DNA of 64,000 nucleotides from Bacteroidia bacterium (GTDB lineage Bacteria; Bacteroidota; Bacteroidia; Flavobacteriales; Schleiferiaceae): NCBI GenBank assembly GCA_030424545.1, contig JAUHWL010000003.1, positions 124,001 to 188,000 of the forward strand, read 5' to 3'. Shown piece by piece: positions 1 to 9,167 of this stretch (position 1 is its first letter; each line of letters starts with the position of its first letter). The notes under the pieces were generated by a model. It saw only the letters and a program-made list of their open reading frames with translations, ran no database searches and was not told where the DNA came from. The position numbers and the translations under genes were made by a program.

Positions 1-443
1 TTGATGGGGGCTACTTGCGCATTTACAGCGTCTGTTAAAGATTCCTCAGTACCAGACAAAAGTGTATCACCATTCACGGCATAATCGGTAGAAGTACCTA
101 AGATTAGTTGAATGTTTTTCTCTCCCAGTAACCCGCTAGAGTGGATGAGTGCCTTGGTATTGGTTGGAATGGGATATTCTTCTTGCATTTTTATTTTCAC
201 AACCAATCGGCCACTTTTATCTGGGTGAAAGTAAATTTTATCAATGAGACCAACTTGGTAGCCATTTATTTGTACGGCTTTAGCAGGAGTTAATCCTTCC
301 GTATTGTTATAAACAGCATAAAATGAAGTTCCTGATGCAAAAATATCGTTGCCCTTTAAAAAATTAAATCCCCAATAAAGTATGGCGATGGCCAAAACGA
401 TGAAAAATCCGACTTTAAATTCTTTAGAAATTTGTAATGCCAT
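1..443 (-). CDS. MlaD/MCE-family lipid transport protein (3' end outside window)
   Basis: The reverse strand opens with an ATG at 441-443 and stays open to the window edge, so only the N-terminal ~147 residues are present. It begins with a short cytoplasmic stretch (MALQISKEFKVG), a single membrane anchor around residues 12-29, then a beta-rich MCE domain with the typical 'GLTPAKAVQINGYQVG' segment. MCE proteins are substrate-binding subunits of ABC-type phospholipid transporters (Mla-like) and sit in the periplasm anchored to the inner membrane. It lies 28 bases downstream of the amidase stop on the same strand and has its own promoter match inside that gene's 3' end. Family assignment is firm; the exact substrate is not visible. 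Confidence 0.85.
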   Translation of the reverse strand, partial: MALQISKEFKVGFFIVLAIAILYWGFNFLKGNDIFASGTSFYAVYNNTEGLTPAKAVQINGYQVGLIDKIYFHPDKSGRLVVKIKMQEEYPIPTNTKALIHSSGLLGEKNIQLILGTSTDYAVNGDTLLSGTEESLTDAVNAQVAPI

Positions 444-460
444 GTAGTGAGTTTATTTAG

Positions 461-488
461 CAAAAATAAGGCTAAGGTTGGATTTCAA
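461..488 (-). promoter_or_regulatory. Bacteroidota-type promoter for the MlaD-like gene
   Basis: On the reverse strand TTG (486-488) is followed after 17 bases by TATTTTTG (461-468), matching the known Bacteroidota sigma-A consensus TTG-N17-23-TAnnTTTG. The start codon of the MCE gene is 17 bases downstream. The -33 element overlaps the last codons of the amidase gene. Confidence 0.5.
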
Positions 489-1683
489 TAGCTTTATTAA
501 TATCAATCCGTTCGCCTTTGTAAAAAGCAACAATAAATGCGTCTTTAAATCCTTTTTCTTTTACCAAAGGCATGGCATTGGTTGCTTCTTTAAAGCTTGT
601 AAAACGGCCGTAAGTATATTTATAAAGTTTGTAATCTTTATACATTTCTATCTTGTTTAGGCCATTAAAGTTTTGCGGTACCAAAGGCAAATCATTTTGC
701 GATGTTGCAATTTGTATTTTGTAAACAACCTCGTTCTCCGATTCTTGTATTTCGGCAATCACCTCCGCGGGAGCTTCAATTTCTGCAGGTTTTTTTTCAG
801 GTGTTTTATTAGGCTCAATTTTATCGGCAATTTCGGTATCTGGTGCAGTTGTATGGGTTACGTTATAAAGCTCATCTCGCTCTAATTTGTAATCTCTAAA
901 CGCACGGTAAATAGCAGATGCCATCAACTCTTTGCCATTTTTGGTATTTAAAAAGTCTTCTTCTTTTTTGTTGGTTAAAAAACCAAGTTCAATTAAAACA
1001 CTTGGCATTGCCGAAAAATCTAGTACGTATAAAACGCTTTGTTTAACGCCACGGTCGTGCCTATTAACACGCTCTCTAAATTGATCTTGAATATATTTAG
1101 CAAGCAGTGCGCTCTGATCTAAATACGTGTTTGAGGTAAGCGAGGCCATTATGGCGCCTTGCGGATCATTAGGATCATAACCTTCGTAGGTAGTTTCATA
1201 ATCATCTTCTAAAAAGATTACAGAGTTTTCTTTTCTGGCGATGTCTAAATTTGCTTTTTCTCGGGTAAGCCCCATCACAAAAGTTTCTGTACCGTATGCA
1301 TTGCCGCTAGTATGTGCGTTGCAGTGTATAGATAAAAACAGGTCGGCATCAGCTCTGTTAGCCATAGCTGCACGCTCTTTTAATCCAACAAATTCATCAC
1401 TATCTCGGGTATAAATAACTTCTACATCTGGCAAATACTCTTTAATGTAATTGCCCACCATTAGTGCTACTTCTAAGCTAATGTGCTTTTCTTTGTGCTT
1501 ATAGCGCCCCGTGCCTAAATTGCCGGTATCCTTACCGCCATGGCCGGCATCTATAACAATGCGCTTTACTCTTCCTTTTTCTGCACCCTTATTGGATACA
1601 CCTGCTATATTGGGTAATATAAATCCAATTAAGAGCGTTAAAAAGGCTAATCTAAAAATATGTTGATTTACTAAATTCTTCAT
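472..1683 (-). CDS. N-acetylmuramoyl-L-alanine amidase (AmiC-like) with C-terminal SPOR-like region
   Basis: 403 residues. An N-terminal hydrophobic signal (about residues 8-28) is followed by an Amidase_3 zinc-peptidase domain from about residue 40 to 265. Visible metal/catalytic motifs are 'IDAGHGGKDTG' and 'LSIHCNAH', with 'VLIELGFLTN' near the catalytic Glu. A Pro/Glu-rich linker (about 285-310) leads to a C-terminal region (about 318-400) resembling a peptidoglycan-binding SPOR domain ('VYKIQIATS...'). Function: cleaves the amide bond between MurNAc and the stem peptide in the periplasm, for daughter-cell separation or turnover. It is divergent from the LptD-like gene (about 100 bases between starts) and followed by the MCE gene. 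Family certainty is high; the SPOR assignment is by appearance. Confidence 0.9.
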   Translation of the reverse strand: MKNLVNQHIFRLAFLTLLIGFILPNIAGVSNKGAEKGRVKRIVIDAGHGGKDTGNLGTGRYKHKEKHISLEVALMVGNYIKEYLPDVEVIYTRDSDEFVGLKERAAMANRADADLFLSIHCNAHTSGNAYGTETFVMGLTREKANLDIARKENSVIFLEDDYETTYEGYDPNDPQGAIMASLTSNTYLDQSALLAKYIQDQFRERVNRHDRGVKQSVLYVLDFSAMPSVLIELGFLTNKKEEDFLNTKNGKELMASAIYRAFRDYKLERDELYNVTHTTAPDTEIADKIEPNKTPEKKPAEIEAPAEVIAEIQESENEVVYKIQIATSQNDLPLVPQNFNGLNKIEMYKDYKLYKYTYGRFTSFKEATNAMPLVKEKGFKDAFIVAFYKGERIDINKAIEIQP

Positions 1684-1740
1684 TCTAAAAATCTAATGAT
1701 GCAATTGGTTTCAAAACGCTTTATCCGCTTGAATTTTGTT

Positions 1741-1748
1741 TAGTTTTG
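1741..1748 (+). promoter_or_regulatory. Possible -7 element for the LptD-like gene
   Basis: TAGTTTTG matches the Bacteroidota -7 consensus TAnnTTTG. No clear TTG -33 partner lies at the right distance. If used, transcription would begin near 1755, ruling out the upstream TTG codon at 1736 and favouring the TTG/GTG pair at 1781/1784. Confidence 0.3.
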
Positions 1749-1783
1749 GCGCCAAATTCAACACAAAAATAATATCAGACTTG

Positions 1784-4420
1784 GTGCAGCATAACCATTG
1801 GCTATACAAGTTATTAACGCTAGCTTTTGTATTTCCTTTTTTAGCTTTTGCGCAAGAGGGAGGTAAGCAACCTACAAACCCTGCAGATACCAGCGGGAAT
1901 AAGGCTGCCAAAGCTGCTTTTAATATGATGAACTCTGTGATTACGGGCACCCAAGACAAATTGGAAAATGCCATTTCAGATTCAACTAAAACCAAAGATA
2001 CGCTCATTTCTGCCTCTGTTTTAGAAGACCTTGTCAACTATTATGCCCAAGATAGTATTCCAATAAATGTATTAGAAAACAAAGCTTATTTATATAACCA
2101 AGCCCACATAGACTACGGAAATATTACGTTGGATGCTGGATACATAGAGTTAGATTGGCTTAAAAATGAAGTTTATGCGCGTGGTATAGAAGATAGTGCG
2201 GGAAACATTGTGCAACAGCCCATTTTTAAACAAGGTGAAGATACCTATGTTACGGATGAGATTAGATATAATTTCTCTAGCAATAAAGCACTTATTAAAA
2301 CGGTAATTACCAGAGAAGGCGAAAGTTATTTGCATGGTGATATTATTAAAAGAGAAAGTGAAGAAGTGTTCTACATCAAAGGCACAGCGTTTACTACATG
2401 TAACAAAAAACATCCTCACTTTTATATAGCCACCAACAAGGCAAAGGCCATTATAGGCAAGCGAATTGTTACCGGTCCGGCTATGCTGCAAGTGGCTGAT
2501 GTGCCAACGCCAGTAATTTTACCATTCGGTATTTTCCCAGCTCAAGATAAGCGCGCTTCGGGTTTTATCATTCCTACCTTTAATCAGCACGAAGGAAAAG
2601 GGTTTGGGCTTGTTAATGGTGGCTATTATTTTGCTTTGAGCGATTACTACGACTTGACCTTAACAGGAGAAATTTACTCGAGAGGAGGATGGGGAATGCA
2701 AGCTAGAAGCAATTATAAAAAGCGCTACAGGTATAATGGCGATTTACAATTTAGATACAACCACACCATAATTGGAGACCCGCGATACGAAGATTTTGAC
2801 CAGTATACAAACTCGAGAGACTTTAGGGTAAGGTGGTCTCATCGGCAAGATGCAAAGGCTAGACCAGATTTGCGTTTTTCTGCCTCTGTAGATTTAGCAA
2901 ACCCATCGTTTAATAAATTTAATACTACAGATGCCAACGATTATTTGCAAAACACCACCACATCATCTGTAAGTTTAGATAAAAAATGGTTGGGTACACC
3001 TTTCTCATTGGCTGCCAGTGCTTATCATTCGCAAAACAACATTTCTAAAGATTTCACATTATCGCTTCCAAAAGTTTCGTTCAACATGTCGCGTATTTTT
3101 CCTTTTGAGCAAAAAAACCGCGTAGGTAGCAAAAAGTGGTACGAAAGAATTGGGACAAACTACTCCATGTCTACAGAGGCGCAAATGAGGGCAAACTATG
3201 ATTCTTTGGCCGATGGCAATGAAAATATTGGAAACACCTTGCGCACCGGTATGCGCCACTCGGTAAACATTTCTACTAACGAAAGAATTTTTACGCATCT
3301 CTCATTGAGCCCGAGCATTAACTATGTTTCTAAATGGTATCCCAGCAAACTAGATTATAAGTATGATGCCAACAATAATTTAATTGTAGATACGCTTGCG
3401 GGTTTTTCTATGACGAATGAATTCTCTGCCAACGTAGATCTTTCTACCAAGGTGTATGGAACATTTGTGTACAAAAGAGGTAAAATAAAAGCCATACGGC
3501 ACATGATGACGCCCAGCATTGGGTTAAGCTTTAGACCTGATTACTCGAAAGATTTTTGGGGATCATACCAACGTGTTACAGATACGGCAGGTGTAGAAAA
3601 AGTTTTTAGTAGATACAATCAATATTTATACGGTGGTTCTAGTTCTGGCGAAAGTGGGTTGATCAATTTTGGGTTAGGAAATAATTTAGAAATGAAGGTG
3701 CGCAGCAATAAGGACTCTACGGGTGAGAGAAAAGTGAAAATATTGGATAGGTTGAATTTTAATACGAGCTATAACATGTTTGCCGAAGAGTTTAATTGGG
3801 CGCCTCTTGGTGTAATTGCTCAAAGCAGCGTTCTTAGCAATAGAGTTCAATTAACATATCAAGGGGTATTTGATTTTTATGGATATGATCCAGCTCTAGA
3901 TGAGCGCGTAAATAAATCGGCATTAGATGTAAATGGTAAACTTGCCCGCAATACAAATTCAAACTTCTCCATCAATATGGGGTGGTCTGGCAATATTGGC
4001 GTAGAACGAAAAAAGAAAGAGAATAAATCAACACTGGGGTTAGAGGAAGATGACATCAATTACTACAAAATTACAGACTACATGGAGTTTAACATGCCCT
4101 GGAATATTGACATCAACTATAATTATCAAATTACAAAACCAGATTTAACGGCTGTGGTTTCTACACACGCTCTGGGTTTTAACACAACGTTTGATCCTAC
4201 ACCCAATTGGCATGTAACGTTAAGTACGGGTTATGATTTAGTAAGAAAAGAAATTACGTATACCCAATTAAACATTGTACGAGATTTACACTGCTGGGAA
4301 TTGCGCATAAATTGGGTGCCGTTTGGTTTTAACCAAAGTTATATGATTGGTATTAATATCAAAGCAAGCAGCTTTAAAGATGCTAAATTAGAGCGCAGAA
4401 GAAATCAAGGAGATTTTTAA
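1784..4420 (+). CDS. lptD: LPS-assembly protein LptD-like outer-membrane protein
   Basis: About 878 residues from the GTG at 1784 (894 from the TTG at 1736). No ATG precedes the signal peptide (residues up to 'FAFAQ' region), so a TTG or GTG start is required; I chose GTG 1784 because a promoter-like element lies at 1741-1748. After the signal and a low-complexity linker comes a beta-jellyroll OstA-like segment (e.g. 'YNQAHIDYGNITLDAGYIELDW'-type repeats near residues 100-200), then a long aromatic-rich beta-barrel ending in 'RRRNQGDF'. This is the Bacteroidota form of LptD, which inserts lipopolysaccharide in the outer leaflet. It is divergent to a peptidoglycan amidase and upstream of arginase. 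Confidence in family is good; the start is uncertain. Confidence 0.85.
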   Translation: MQHNHWLYKLLTLAFVFPFLAFAQEGGKQPTNPADTSGNKAAKAAFNMMNSVITGTQDKLENAISDSTKTKDTLISASVLEDLVNYYAQDSIPINVLENKAYLYNQAHIDYGNITLDAGYIELDWLKNEVYARGIEDSAGNIVQQPIFKQGEDTYVTDEIRYNFSSNKALIKTVITREGESYLHGDIIKRESEEVFYIKGTAFTTCNKKHPHFYIATNKAKAIIGKRIVTGPAMLQVADVPTPVILPFGIFPAQDKRASGFIIPTFNQHEGKGFGLVNGGYYFALSDYYDLTLTGEIYSRGGWGMQARSNYKKRYRYNGDLQFRYNHTIIGDPRYEDFDQYTNSRDFRVRWSHRQDAKARPDLRFSASVDLANPSFNKFNTTDANDYLQNTTTSSVSLDKKWLGTPFSLAASAYHSQNNISKDFTLSLPKVSFNMSRIFPFEQKNRVGSKKWYERIGTNYSMSTEAQMRANYDSLADGNENIGNTLRTGMRHSVNISTNERIFTHLSLSPSINYVSKWYPSKLDYKYDANNNLIVDTLAGFSMTNEFSANVDLSTKVYGTFVYKRGKIKAIRHMMTPSIGLSFRPDYSKDFWGSYQRVTDTAGVEKVFSRYNQYLYGGSSSGESGLINFGLGNNLEMKVRSNKDSTGERKVKILDRLNFNTSYNMFAEEFNWAPLGVIAQSSVLSNRVQLTYQGVFDFYGYDPALDERVNKSALDVNGKLARNTNSNFSINMGWSGNIGVERKKKENKSTLGLEEDDINYYKITDYMEFNMPWNIDINYNYQITKPDLTAVVSTHALGFNTTFDPTPNWHVTLSTGYDLVRKEITYTQLNIVRDLHCWELRINWVPFGFNQSYMIGINIKASSFKDAKLERRRNQGDF

Positions 4421-4507
4421 TGCTTTGTGATGTTTTTCTAGTGTAATTTCTTTATAAATTATTCAATTGACCTATTTACTTTTACCCACTTAATATTTCT
4501 TATAAAT

Positions 4508-5446
4508 ATGGTACAAATAATTTCTTCAATGAGCGAGCTTGGTGCCGGAACACGTGGTTCTAGCGCTGGATTAAAAGCTTTACAAGCGGCTTCATTTACA
4601 TCAAACCCTAGGTTCTTTTTAGAAAACAAAATAGAGCACGTAGAAGATGTTAATGATTTGCTTTACGCACACTCTAACAACCCTTTTGGTAAGCGTATAG
4701 AAGGTATTGTAAAAATGTACCGCAGACTATCGGCCAAGGTTGCAGAAACGCTAGAAGACAACAATTTTCCGTTTGTAATTTCTGGAGACCATAGCAACGG
4801 TGGTGCTACAATAGCAGGGATAAAACAAGCATTTCCAAACAAGCGCCTTGGTGTGGTTTGGATTGATGCTCATGCAGATTTACACTCGCCTTATACATCG
4901 CCAAGCGGCAATATGCACGGCATGCCGCTAGCAACCGCCATTGCTGATGATAATATAGATTGTAAAGTGCATGATGTTACCGAAGACACCGTGTTGCAAT
5001 GGAATAAATTAAAAGGCCAAAGACAACGCGTAATTGCTAGCGATATAGTTTTTATAGCCTTAAGAGATACAGAACATCCAGAAGATTTCTTGATTAAAAA
5101 ACACGGCATGCACGTGTTTAAAGTGGCCGAAGTAAGAAAGCAAGGCGTGCAAGAAATTGTAAACCAATCATTAGAAAAACTAAAAGATTGCGATATTATT
5201 TACGTGAGTTTTGATGTAGATAGTATGGATACTTCGGTAAGCATTGGTACCGGCACTCCTGTACCTGATGGTTTGTTTTTAGAAGAAGCTATTGCTTTTA
5301 TGAACGCTTTTAGCCAAGAACCCAAACTATGCTGCATGGAAATGACAGAAATAAATCCCATGCTAGATGATAAGAAAAATGCCATGGGCGAAGCTGCATT
5401 TCGCATTTTAGAGAATACCGTTTCTAGTTTAGAGAAAAAGAAATAA
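4508..5446 (+). CDS. Arginase (ureohydrolase family)
   Basis: 312 residues, close to the usual arginase length. The binuclear manganese-site motifs of ureohydrolases are all present in order: 'SGDHS', 'WIDAHADLHSP', 'GNMHGMP' and 'SFDVDSMD', and the C-terminal 'TGTPVPDG...EINPMLD' stretch is arginase-like rather than agmatinase- or formiminoglutamase-like. Predicted reaction: L-arginine to ornithine plus urea, cytoplasmic. ATG at 4508 is the only sensible start. It precedes argS by 24 bases on the same strand, so both arginine-using genes may be cotranscribed. Substrate preference within the family is inferred from motif resemblance. Confidence 0.85.
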   Translation: MVQIISSMSELGAGTRGSSAGLKALQAASFTSNPRFFLENKIEHVEDVNDLLYAHSNNPFGKRIEGIVKMYRRLSAKVAETLEDNNFPFVISGDHSNGGATIAGIKQAFPNKRLGVVWIDAHADLHSPYTSPSGNMHGMPLATAIADDNIDCKVHDVTEDTVLQWNKLKGQRQRVIASDIVFIALRDTEHPEDFLIKKHGMHVFKVAEVRKQGVQEIVNQSLEKLKDCDIIYVSFDVDSMDTSVSIGTGTPVPDGLFLEEAIAFMNAFSQEPKLCCMEMTEINPMLDDKKNAMGEAAFRILENTVSSLEKKK

Positions 5447-5470
5447 TCATACATCCATTACCTGCAAAAC

Positions 5471-7246
5471 ATGCAAATTCAAGAAATACTTTTACCGGTA
5501 GTTGAAGAAATCATAGAGAAATTATATCAAGTAAAACCACAAAATTTAGAGTTTCAGGCCACCCGAAAAGAGTTTGAAGGCGATATTACCCTGGTGGTTT
5601 TTCCGCTGTTGAGGTTTTCTAAAAAAGGCCCCGAACAAACAGGCGAAGAAATAGGCCAAGCGCTTATCAATCAGTCTGATTTGGTATCGGCATTTCAACC
5701 CGTAAAAGGTTTCTTAAACATTACAATAAACCCGAACTATTGGGTAAACAAGTTTAAAGAAATTGTAAACAATGCAGATTTTGGAATTACTAAAATAGAC
5801 CCAACCAAGCCCAGTGTAATGGTAGAATATTCTTCGCCAAACACAAACAAGCCGTTGCATTTGGGGCATATTAGAAACAATTTATTGGGTTACTCGGTAT
5901 CTAAAATTATAGAAGCTACAGGCCGTAAAGTAGAAAAGGTGCAGGTAATAAATGATCGGGGCATACACATCTGCAAAAGCATGTTGGCGTGGCAAAAGTT
6001 TGGCAATGCAGAAACGCCAACGTCAAGCGGATTAAAAGGCGACCACCTAGTTGGGAAATATTACGTTGCTTTTGATAAAGCCTACAAGGCCGAAATGGCT
6101 GCCATGATTGAGGCCGGAGCAACCAAAGAAGAAGCCGCTAAAAAGGCTCCGCTTATGCAAGAAGCACAGCAAATGTTGCTTAAGTGGGAGGCCGGAGACC
6201 AAGAAGTTGTAAACCTCTGGAAAACCATGAACCTATGGGTTTATGCGGGTTTCGACCAAACATACAACGCGCTTGGTGTTAGCTTCGATAAAAACTACTA
6301 TGAAAGCGAAACCTATATTTTAGGTAAAGAAAATGTAGCCAAAGGATTAAAAGAGGGTGTATTTTATCAACGCGAAGATGGTTCGGTTTGGATAGATTTA
6401 ACCGAAGATGGCTTAGATGAAAAAATTGTTTTGCGCAGCGATGGCACATCGGTGTATATGACGCAAGATATTGGCACAGCCATTTCTAGATTTGAAGAAT
6501 ACAACATTGATAGCCTTACCTACGTGGTAGGAAACGAGCAAGAATATCACTTTAAAGTTTTGTTTTTAATCTTAAAAAAGCTTGGTTATTCATGGGCCGA
6601 TCAACTGCACCATTTAAGTTATGGCATGGTAGATTTACCTAGCGGCAAAATGAAAAGTAGAGAAGGCACCGTTGTAGATGCAGACGATTTAATTGCGCAA
6701 ATGATTACCTCGGCCAAAGAAACCTCCGAAGAATTAGGCAAGCTAGATGGCTTTGATGAAGACTATAAAAGCCGCTTAAATACCATGATTGGAATGGCTG
6801 CTTTAAAATATTTTATTTTAAAAGTAGACCCCAAAAAACGCATGGTTTTTAACCCAGAAGAATCGATTGATTTTAATGGCAACACCGGGCCGTTTATACA
6901 ATATGCATATGCGCGTATACAAAGTTTAAAACGCAAAGCTGGAGAAATGCCGGCCTTGCAATGGGATGCCATAAAACCTGAAAAAGAAGAGCTAGAATTG
7001 TTTAGAGAGATGTCTCAGTTTCCAGCAATTATACACGAGGCGGCACAAAATTTTAGCCCATCTGAAGTAGCTAGTTACGCATACCAATTGGTAAAAATGT
7101 TTAACAGCTATTATCAAAACTTTACCATTTTAGGCTCCGAAGATGAGAACCTAAACGCGTACCGATTAGAAATTGCAAACCAAGTGGCCGAAATAATAAA
7201 ACGTGCCATGGACTTAATTGGCATTTCTTGTCCAGAACGTATGTAA
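5471..7246 (+). CDS. argS: Arginyl-tRNA synthetase
   Basis: 591 residues, normal for class I ArgRS. The N-terminal Add-1 domain is followed by the '[13 protein letters not shown]' segment with the HIGH-type signature, the Rossmann core, the 'SGKMKSREG' KMSKS-type loop and a C-terminal DALR anticodon-binding domain ending '[12 protein letters not shown]'. It charges tRNA-Arg in the cytoplasm. The next gene starts two bases after its stop. Confidence 0.97.
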   Translation: MQIQEILLPVVEEIIEKLYQVKPQNLEFQATRKEFEGDITLVVFPLLRFSKKGPEQTGEEIGQALINQSDLVSAFQPVKGFLNITINPNYWVNKFKEIVNNADFGITKIDPTKPSVMVEYSSPNTNKPLHLGHIRNNLLGYSVSKIIEATGRKVEKVQVINDRGIHICKSMLAWQKFGNAETPTSSGLKGDHLVGKYYVAFDKAYKAEMAAMIEAGATKEEAAKKAPLMQEAQQMLLKWEAGDQEVVNLWKTMNLWVYAGFDQTYNALGVSFDKNYYESETYILGKENVAKGLKEGVFYQREDGSVWIDLTEDGLDEKIVLRSDGTSVYMTQDIGTAISRFEEYNIDSLTYVVGNEQEYHFKVLFLILKKLGYSWADQLHHLSYGMVDLPSGKMKSREGTVVDADDLIAQMITSAKETSEELGKLDGFDEDYKSRLNTMIGMAALKYFILKVDPKKRMVFNPEESIDFNGNTGPFIQYAYARIQSLKRKAGEMPALQWDAIKPEKEELELFREMSQFPAIIHEAAQNFSPSEVASYAYQLVKMFNSYYQNFTILGSEDENLNAYRLEIANQVAEIIKRAMDLIGISCPERM

Positions 7247-7247
7247 C

Positions 7248-7472
7248 ATGAGTGTAGAGAAACAACCCAACAACCCCTTGCACGGAGTAAAACTGGCCGA
7301 TATGCTAGAAGCGCTGGTGGAAGATTATGGCTGGACAGGTTTATCTAGCCGCATAAACGTGCGCTGTTTTAAAGAAAATCCGTCTATTAAATCGAGTTTA
7401 AAATTTTTGCGCAGAACCCCTTGGGCACGCGAAAAGGTAGAGCGCTTATATTTAGAATCGTTGATTGGGTAG
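7248..7472 (+). CDS. VF530 family (DUF2132) small DNA-binding protein
   Basis: 74 residues from ATG 7248, which sits immediately after the argS stop; an upstream in-frame start at 7218 would overlap argS and is unlikely. Family hallmarks are '[21 protein letters not shown]', cut here to the key residues, then 'IRVRCF'-like '[19 protein letters not shown]' and '[14 protein letters not shown]'. VF530 domains are reported as DNA-binding; the cellular role is not established. Likely cotranscribed with argS. A short in-frame coding-like run continues after the TAG stop to 7515 but has no support. Confidence 0.85.
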   Translation: MSVEKQPNNPLHGVKLADMLEALVEDYGWTGLSSRINVRCFKENPSIKSSLKFLRRTPWAREKVERLYLESLIG

Positions 7473-7529
7473 GTGTATACGCAGTATCCCGAAGATTATT
7501 GCGAAAAGGTGTTGTAGGGAATAATATTT

Positions 7530-8378
7530 TTAATTGTCTTTAAATTCCTTCATAATCACTATGGTAGACTTATGAGGCCTTCCCGTTGCTTTTTCAAAAT
7601 CAGATTTCACATCATTTACACCAATCTTAATGCCATTATAAATGCCGGCAATAACAGTTCCTATAAAATCCCCTAATTCTTCTTTTCTTTCTATCTCATA
7701 GGCCTTTACCGCAACTGAGTTGTAAGTTAAATAGGTATTAAATACCTGATTAATTTGTTCAGCTAATTGGGTTTGTGAGATTGGTTCACCTACTAAATTA
7801 TAGGTCTGTCCGTTGTGTTTGTCCTGAAGTAGTAATTGCGAATAAGCAAAACCTAATTCTCCCCTGCTCGTATAACCACACTTTCCATCACCTGCACAGT
7901 TTCTAATCTCACCTTCTTTTACATAAGTATCCAGATATTCAAGATCGGGTTCAATGTAAATTCCATTTCTTCCAATTACCCAATTTAAACCCGAATCCTT
8001 GACATCGTTTTCAGTCTGACGGTTGCTTTTTACTATTGGGCTAAAGGCGGTTTTTTCTTCGTCACCAATGATGCTGGTATAGACTATTTTTCTGACGCCA
8101 TTTTGTTTGGCAGCTTCAATTACATTTCTGTGTTGCTGAATCCTTTTTTGAGGGTCATCCATACCTGAAATTAATAGAACAGAATCAACACCTTTTAAGG
8201 CTTTATTAAAATCTTCACGGCTATTGTAATCCCCTTTTCTTATTTCAATACCAAGGTGGTCAGCCTTTTCAGGTGTTCTAACAATCCCAATTACATTCTC
8301 TTCACCAATTTGCTTTCTTAATTCCTTAACAATGGAAGTTCCTAATTGTCCGTTTGCTGCTGTAACTGCGATTTTCAT
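7530..8378 (-). CDS. NAD(P)-binding NmrA/QOR2-like oxidoreductase
   Basis: 282 residues. The N-terminal 'IAVTAANGQLGTSIVKEL' stretch carries the GxxGxxG-type Rossmann fingerprint in the atypical SDR (NmrA/HSCARG) form, and 'KIVYTSIIGDEE' plus 'GRNGIYIEP' resemble NADPH:quinone oxidoreductase 2 (YtfG-like) proteins. Such enzymes bind NADPH and reduce quinones or act as redox sensors; the substrate cannot be told from sequence. It is the 3'-most member of a run of reverse-strand accessory genes, and its upstream gap carries both repeats described for this strip. Confidence 0.8.
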   Translation of the reverse strand: MKIAVTAANGQLGTSIVKELRKQIGEENVIGIVRTPEKADHLGIEIRKGDYNSREDFNKALKGVDSVLLISGMDDPQKRIQQHRNVIEAAKQNGVRKIVYTSIIGDEEKTAFSPIVKSNRQTENDVKDSGLNWVIGRNGIYIEPDLEYLDTYVKEGEIRNCAGDGKCGYTSRGELGFAYSQLLLQDKHNGQTYNLVGEPISQTQLAEQINQVFNTYLTYNSVAVKAYEIERKEELGDFIGTVIAGIYNGIKIGVNDVKSDFEKATGRPHKSTIVIMKEFKDN

Positions 8379-8395
8379 GTTCTGTTTTTATGTAT

Positions 8396-8453
8396 GCGTA
8401 ACTTCAATTTAAACACAATTGCGTTTATTCTATCAATAATAGCGAATAAACTC
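8396..8453. repeat. Imperfect repeat A, copy 1 (pairs with 11609-11666)
   Basis: A 58-base stretch aligning without gaps to 11609-11666 with 40 of 58 identical bases; the core 8410-8449 is 34/40 identical. It contains an inverted repeat (GTTTATTC/GAATAAAC on the reverse strand). Both copies lie a short distance upstream of a reverse-strand gene start. Confidence 0.7.
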
Positions 8454-8458
8454 TTTGG

Positions 8459-8483
8459 TAGTTTTAGGCTAGCGTACATAAAA
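8459..8483. repeat. Imperfect repeat B, copy 1 (pairs with 10541-10565)
   Basis: 25 bases with 21 identities, no gaps, to 10541-10565, centred on TAGGCTAGC. It lies next to repeat A copy 1 between the oxidoreductase and the SMR gene. The rest of this ~200-base gap holds only a short AC-rich inverted repeat around 8484-8510. Confidence 0.6.
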
Positions 8484-8585
8484 GCCACACGAAACAGTCT
8501 TTTGTGTAGTTGGATTTTTACGGCAAGTAGAGTTGTACCTAAGCTACTGTGACTGGTAGGATGTGTTTTATTTTTCAGTCCGTTT

Positions 8586-8912
8586 TTAATGAGAAACTAC
8601 TTTCAACCCGATGATTGAAGCAATCAAGGTTGTGATGAAAAAAAGCCGCCAAAAGGTTGCCGGTTCTTTAAAAATAAAAATACCAATCAAAACTGTGCCT
8701 ACAGCACCAATTCCTGTCCAAACTGCGTATGCGGTTCCAATGGGCAGTTGTTGGGTCACTTTTACAAGACGCAACATGCTTATTCCTAGGCAAACCAAGA
8801 ACCCTATGTACCAATATGTAGTTTCTATTCCTGTTGCTTCTTTTGCTTTTCCTAGGCAAGCCGCAAAGGCAACTTCAAAAAGTCCTGCAATTATTAAAAG
8901 GATCCAATTCAT
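8586..8912 (-). CDS. Small multidrug resistance (SMR) family efflux protein
   Basis: 108 residues with four transmembrane helices, the standard SMR size. The proton/substrate-binding Glu13 in helix 1 ('LFEVAFA') and the helix-3 signature 'GTAYAVWTGIGAVGT' are intact. SMR dimers (EmrE/QacE/SugE types) export lipophilic cations or guanidinium using the proton gradient; which type applies is not certain. ATG at 8912 is preceded seven bases upstream by the stop of a 40-codon ORF, suggesting coupled translation. SMR genes are frequent accessory cargo, consistent with the repeat-bounded strip here. Confidence 0.9.
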   Translation of the reverse strand: MNWILLIIAGLFEVAFAACLGKAKEATGIETTYWYIGFLVCLGISMLRLVKVTQQLPIGTAYAVWTGIGAVGTVLIGIFIFKEPATFWRLFFITTLIASIIGLKVVSH

Positions 8913-8919
8913 AGGTTAA

Positions 8920-9042
8920 TCATTTGGAAAATGTTCTTTTCTTACCATCCGTGCGTTCTTGTTTCCGTACATTATTCTGGTGTTTATAGTCAGCACTAAG
9001 AATTCCTAATTCAATCAATAATGTAATGATAGGGTCAAACAT
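8920..9042 (-). CDS. Possible 40-residue leader peptide upstream of the SMR gene
   Basis: ATG at 9040-9042 to TGA at 8920-8922 encodes 40 residues starting MFDPIITLLIELGIL and ending in a Lys/Arg-rich tail (RTDGKKRTFSK). The N-terminal half is amphipathic/hydrophobic and the C-terminal half is strongly basic. The stop is seven bases before the SMR start, on the same strand. I do not recognise the family. It could be a real small protein, a regulatory leader, or chance; the remaining ~125 bases between it and the lipoprotein gene show nothing. Confidence 0.4.
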   Translation of the reverse strand: MFDPIITLLIELGILSADYKHQNNVRKQERTDGKKRTFSK

Positions 9043-9167
9043 TTGGTTTATACAAAGGGGTGACTAAATAAAATCAAAGGGATGAAGTTAGGATAAGATT
9101 TATAAAGTGATAGTAAATAATAAAAACGAATGAAAACAGCTAAAAACACAAACACTTGGGAGGTGTT

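Noticed and set aside
7473-7515. In-frame extension after the VF530 stop (GTG...TAG, 14 codons)
   Set aside because: Too short; VF530 proteins normally end near this point, so readthrough or truncation is not supported.
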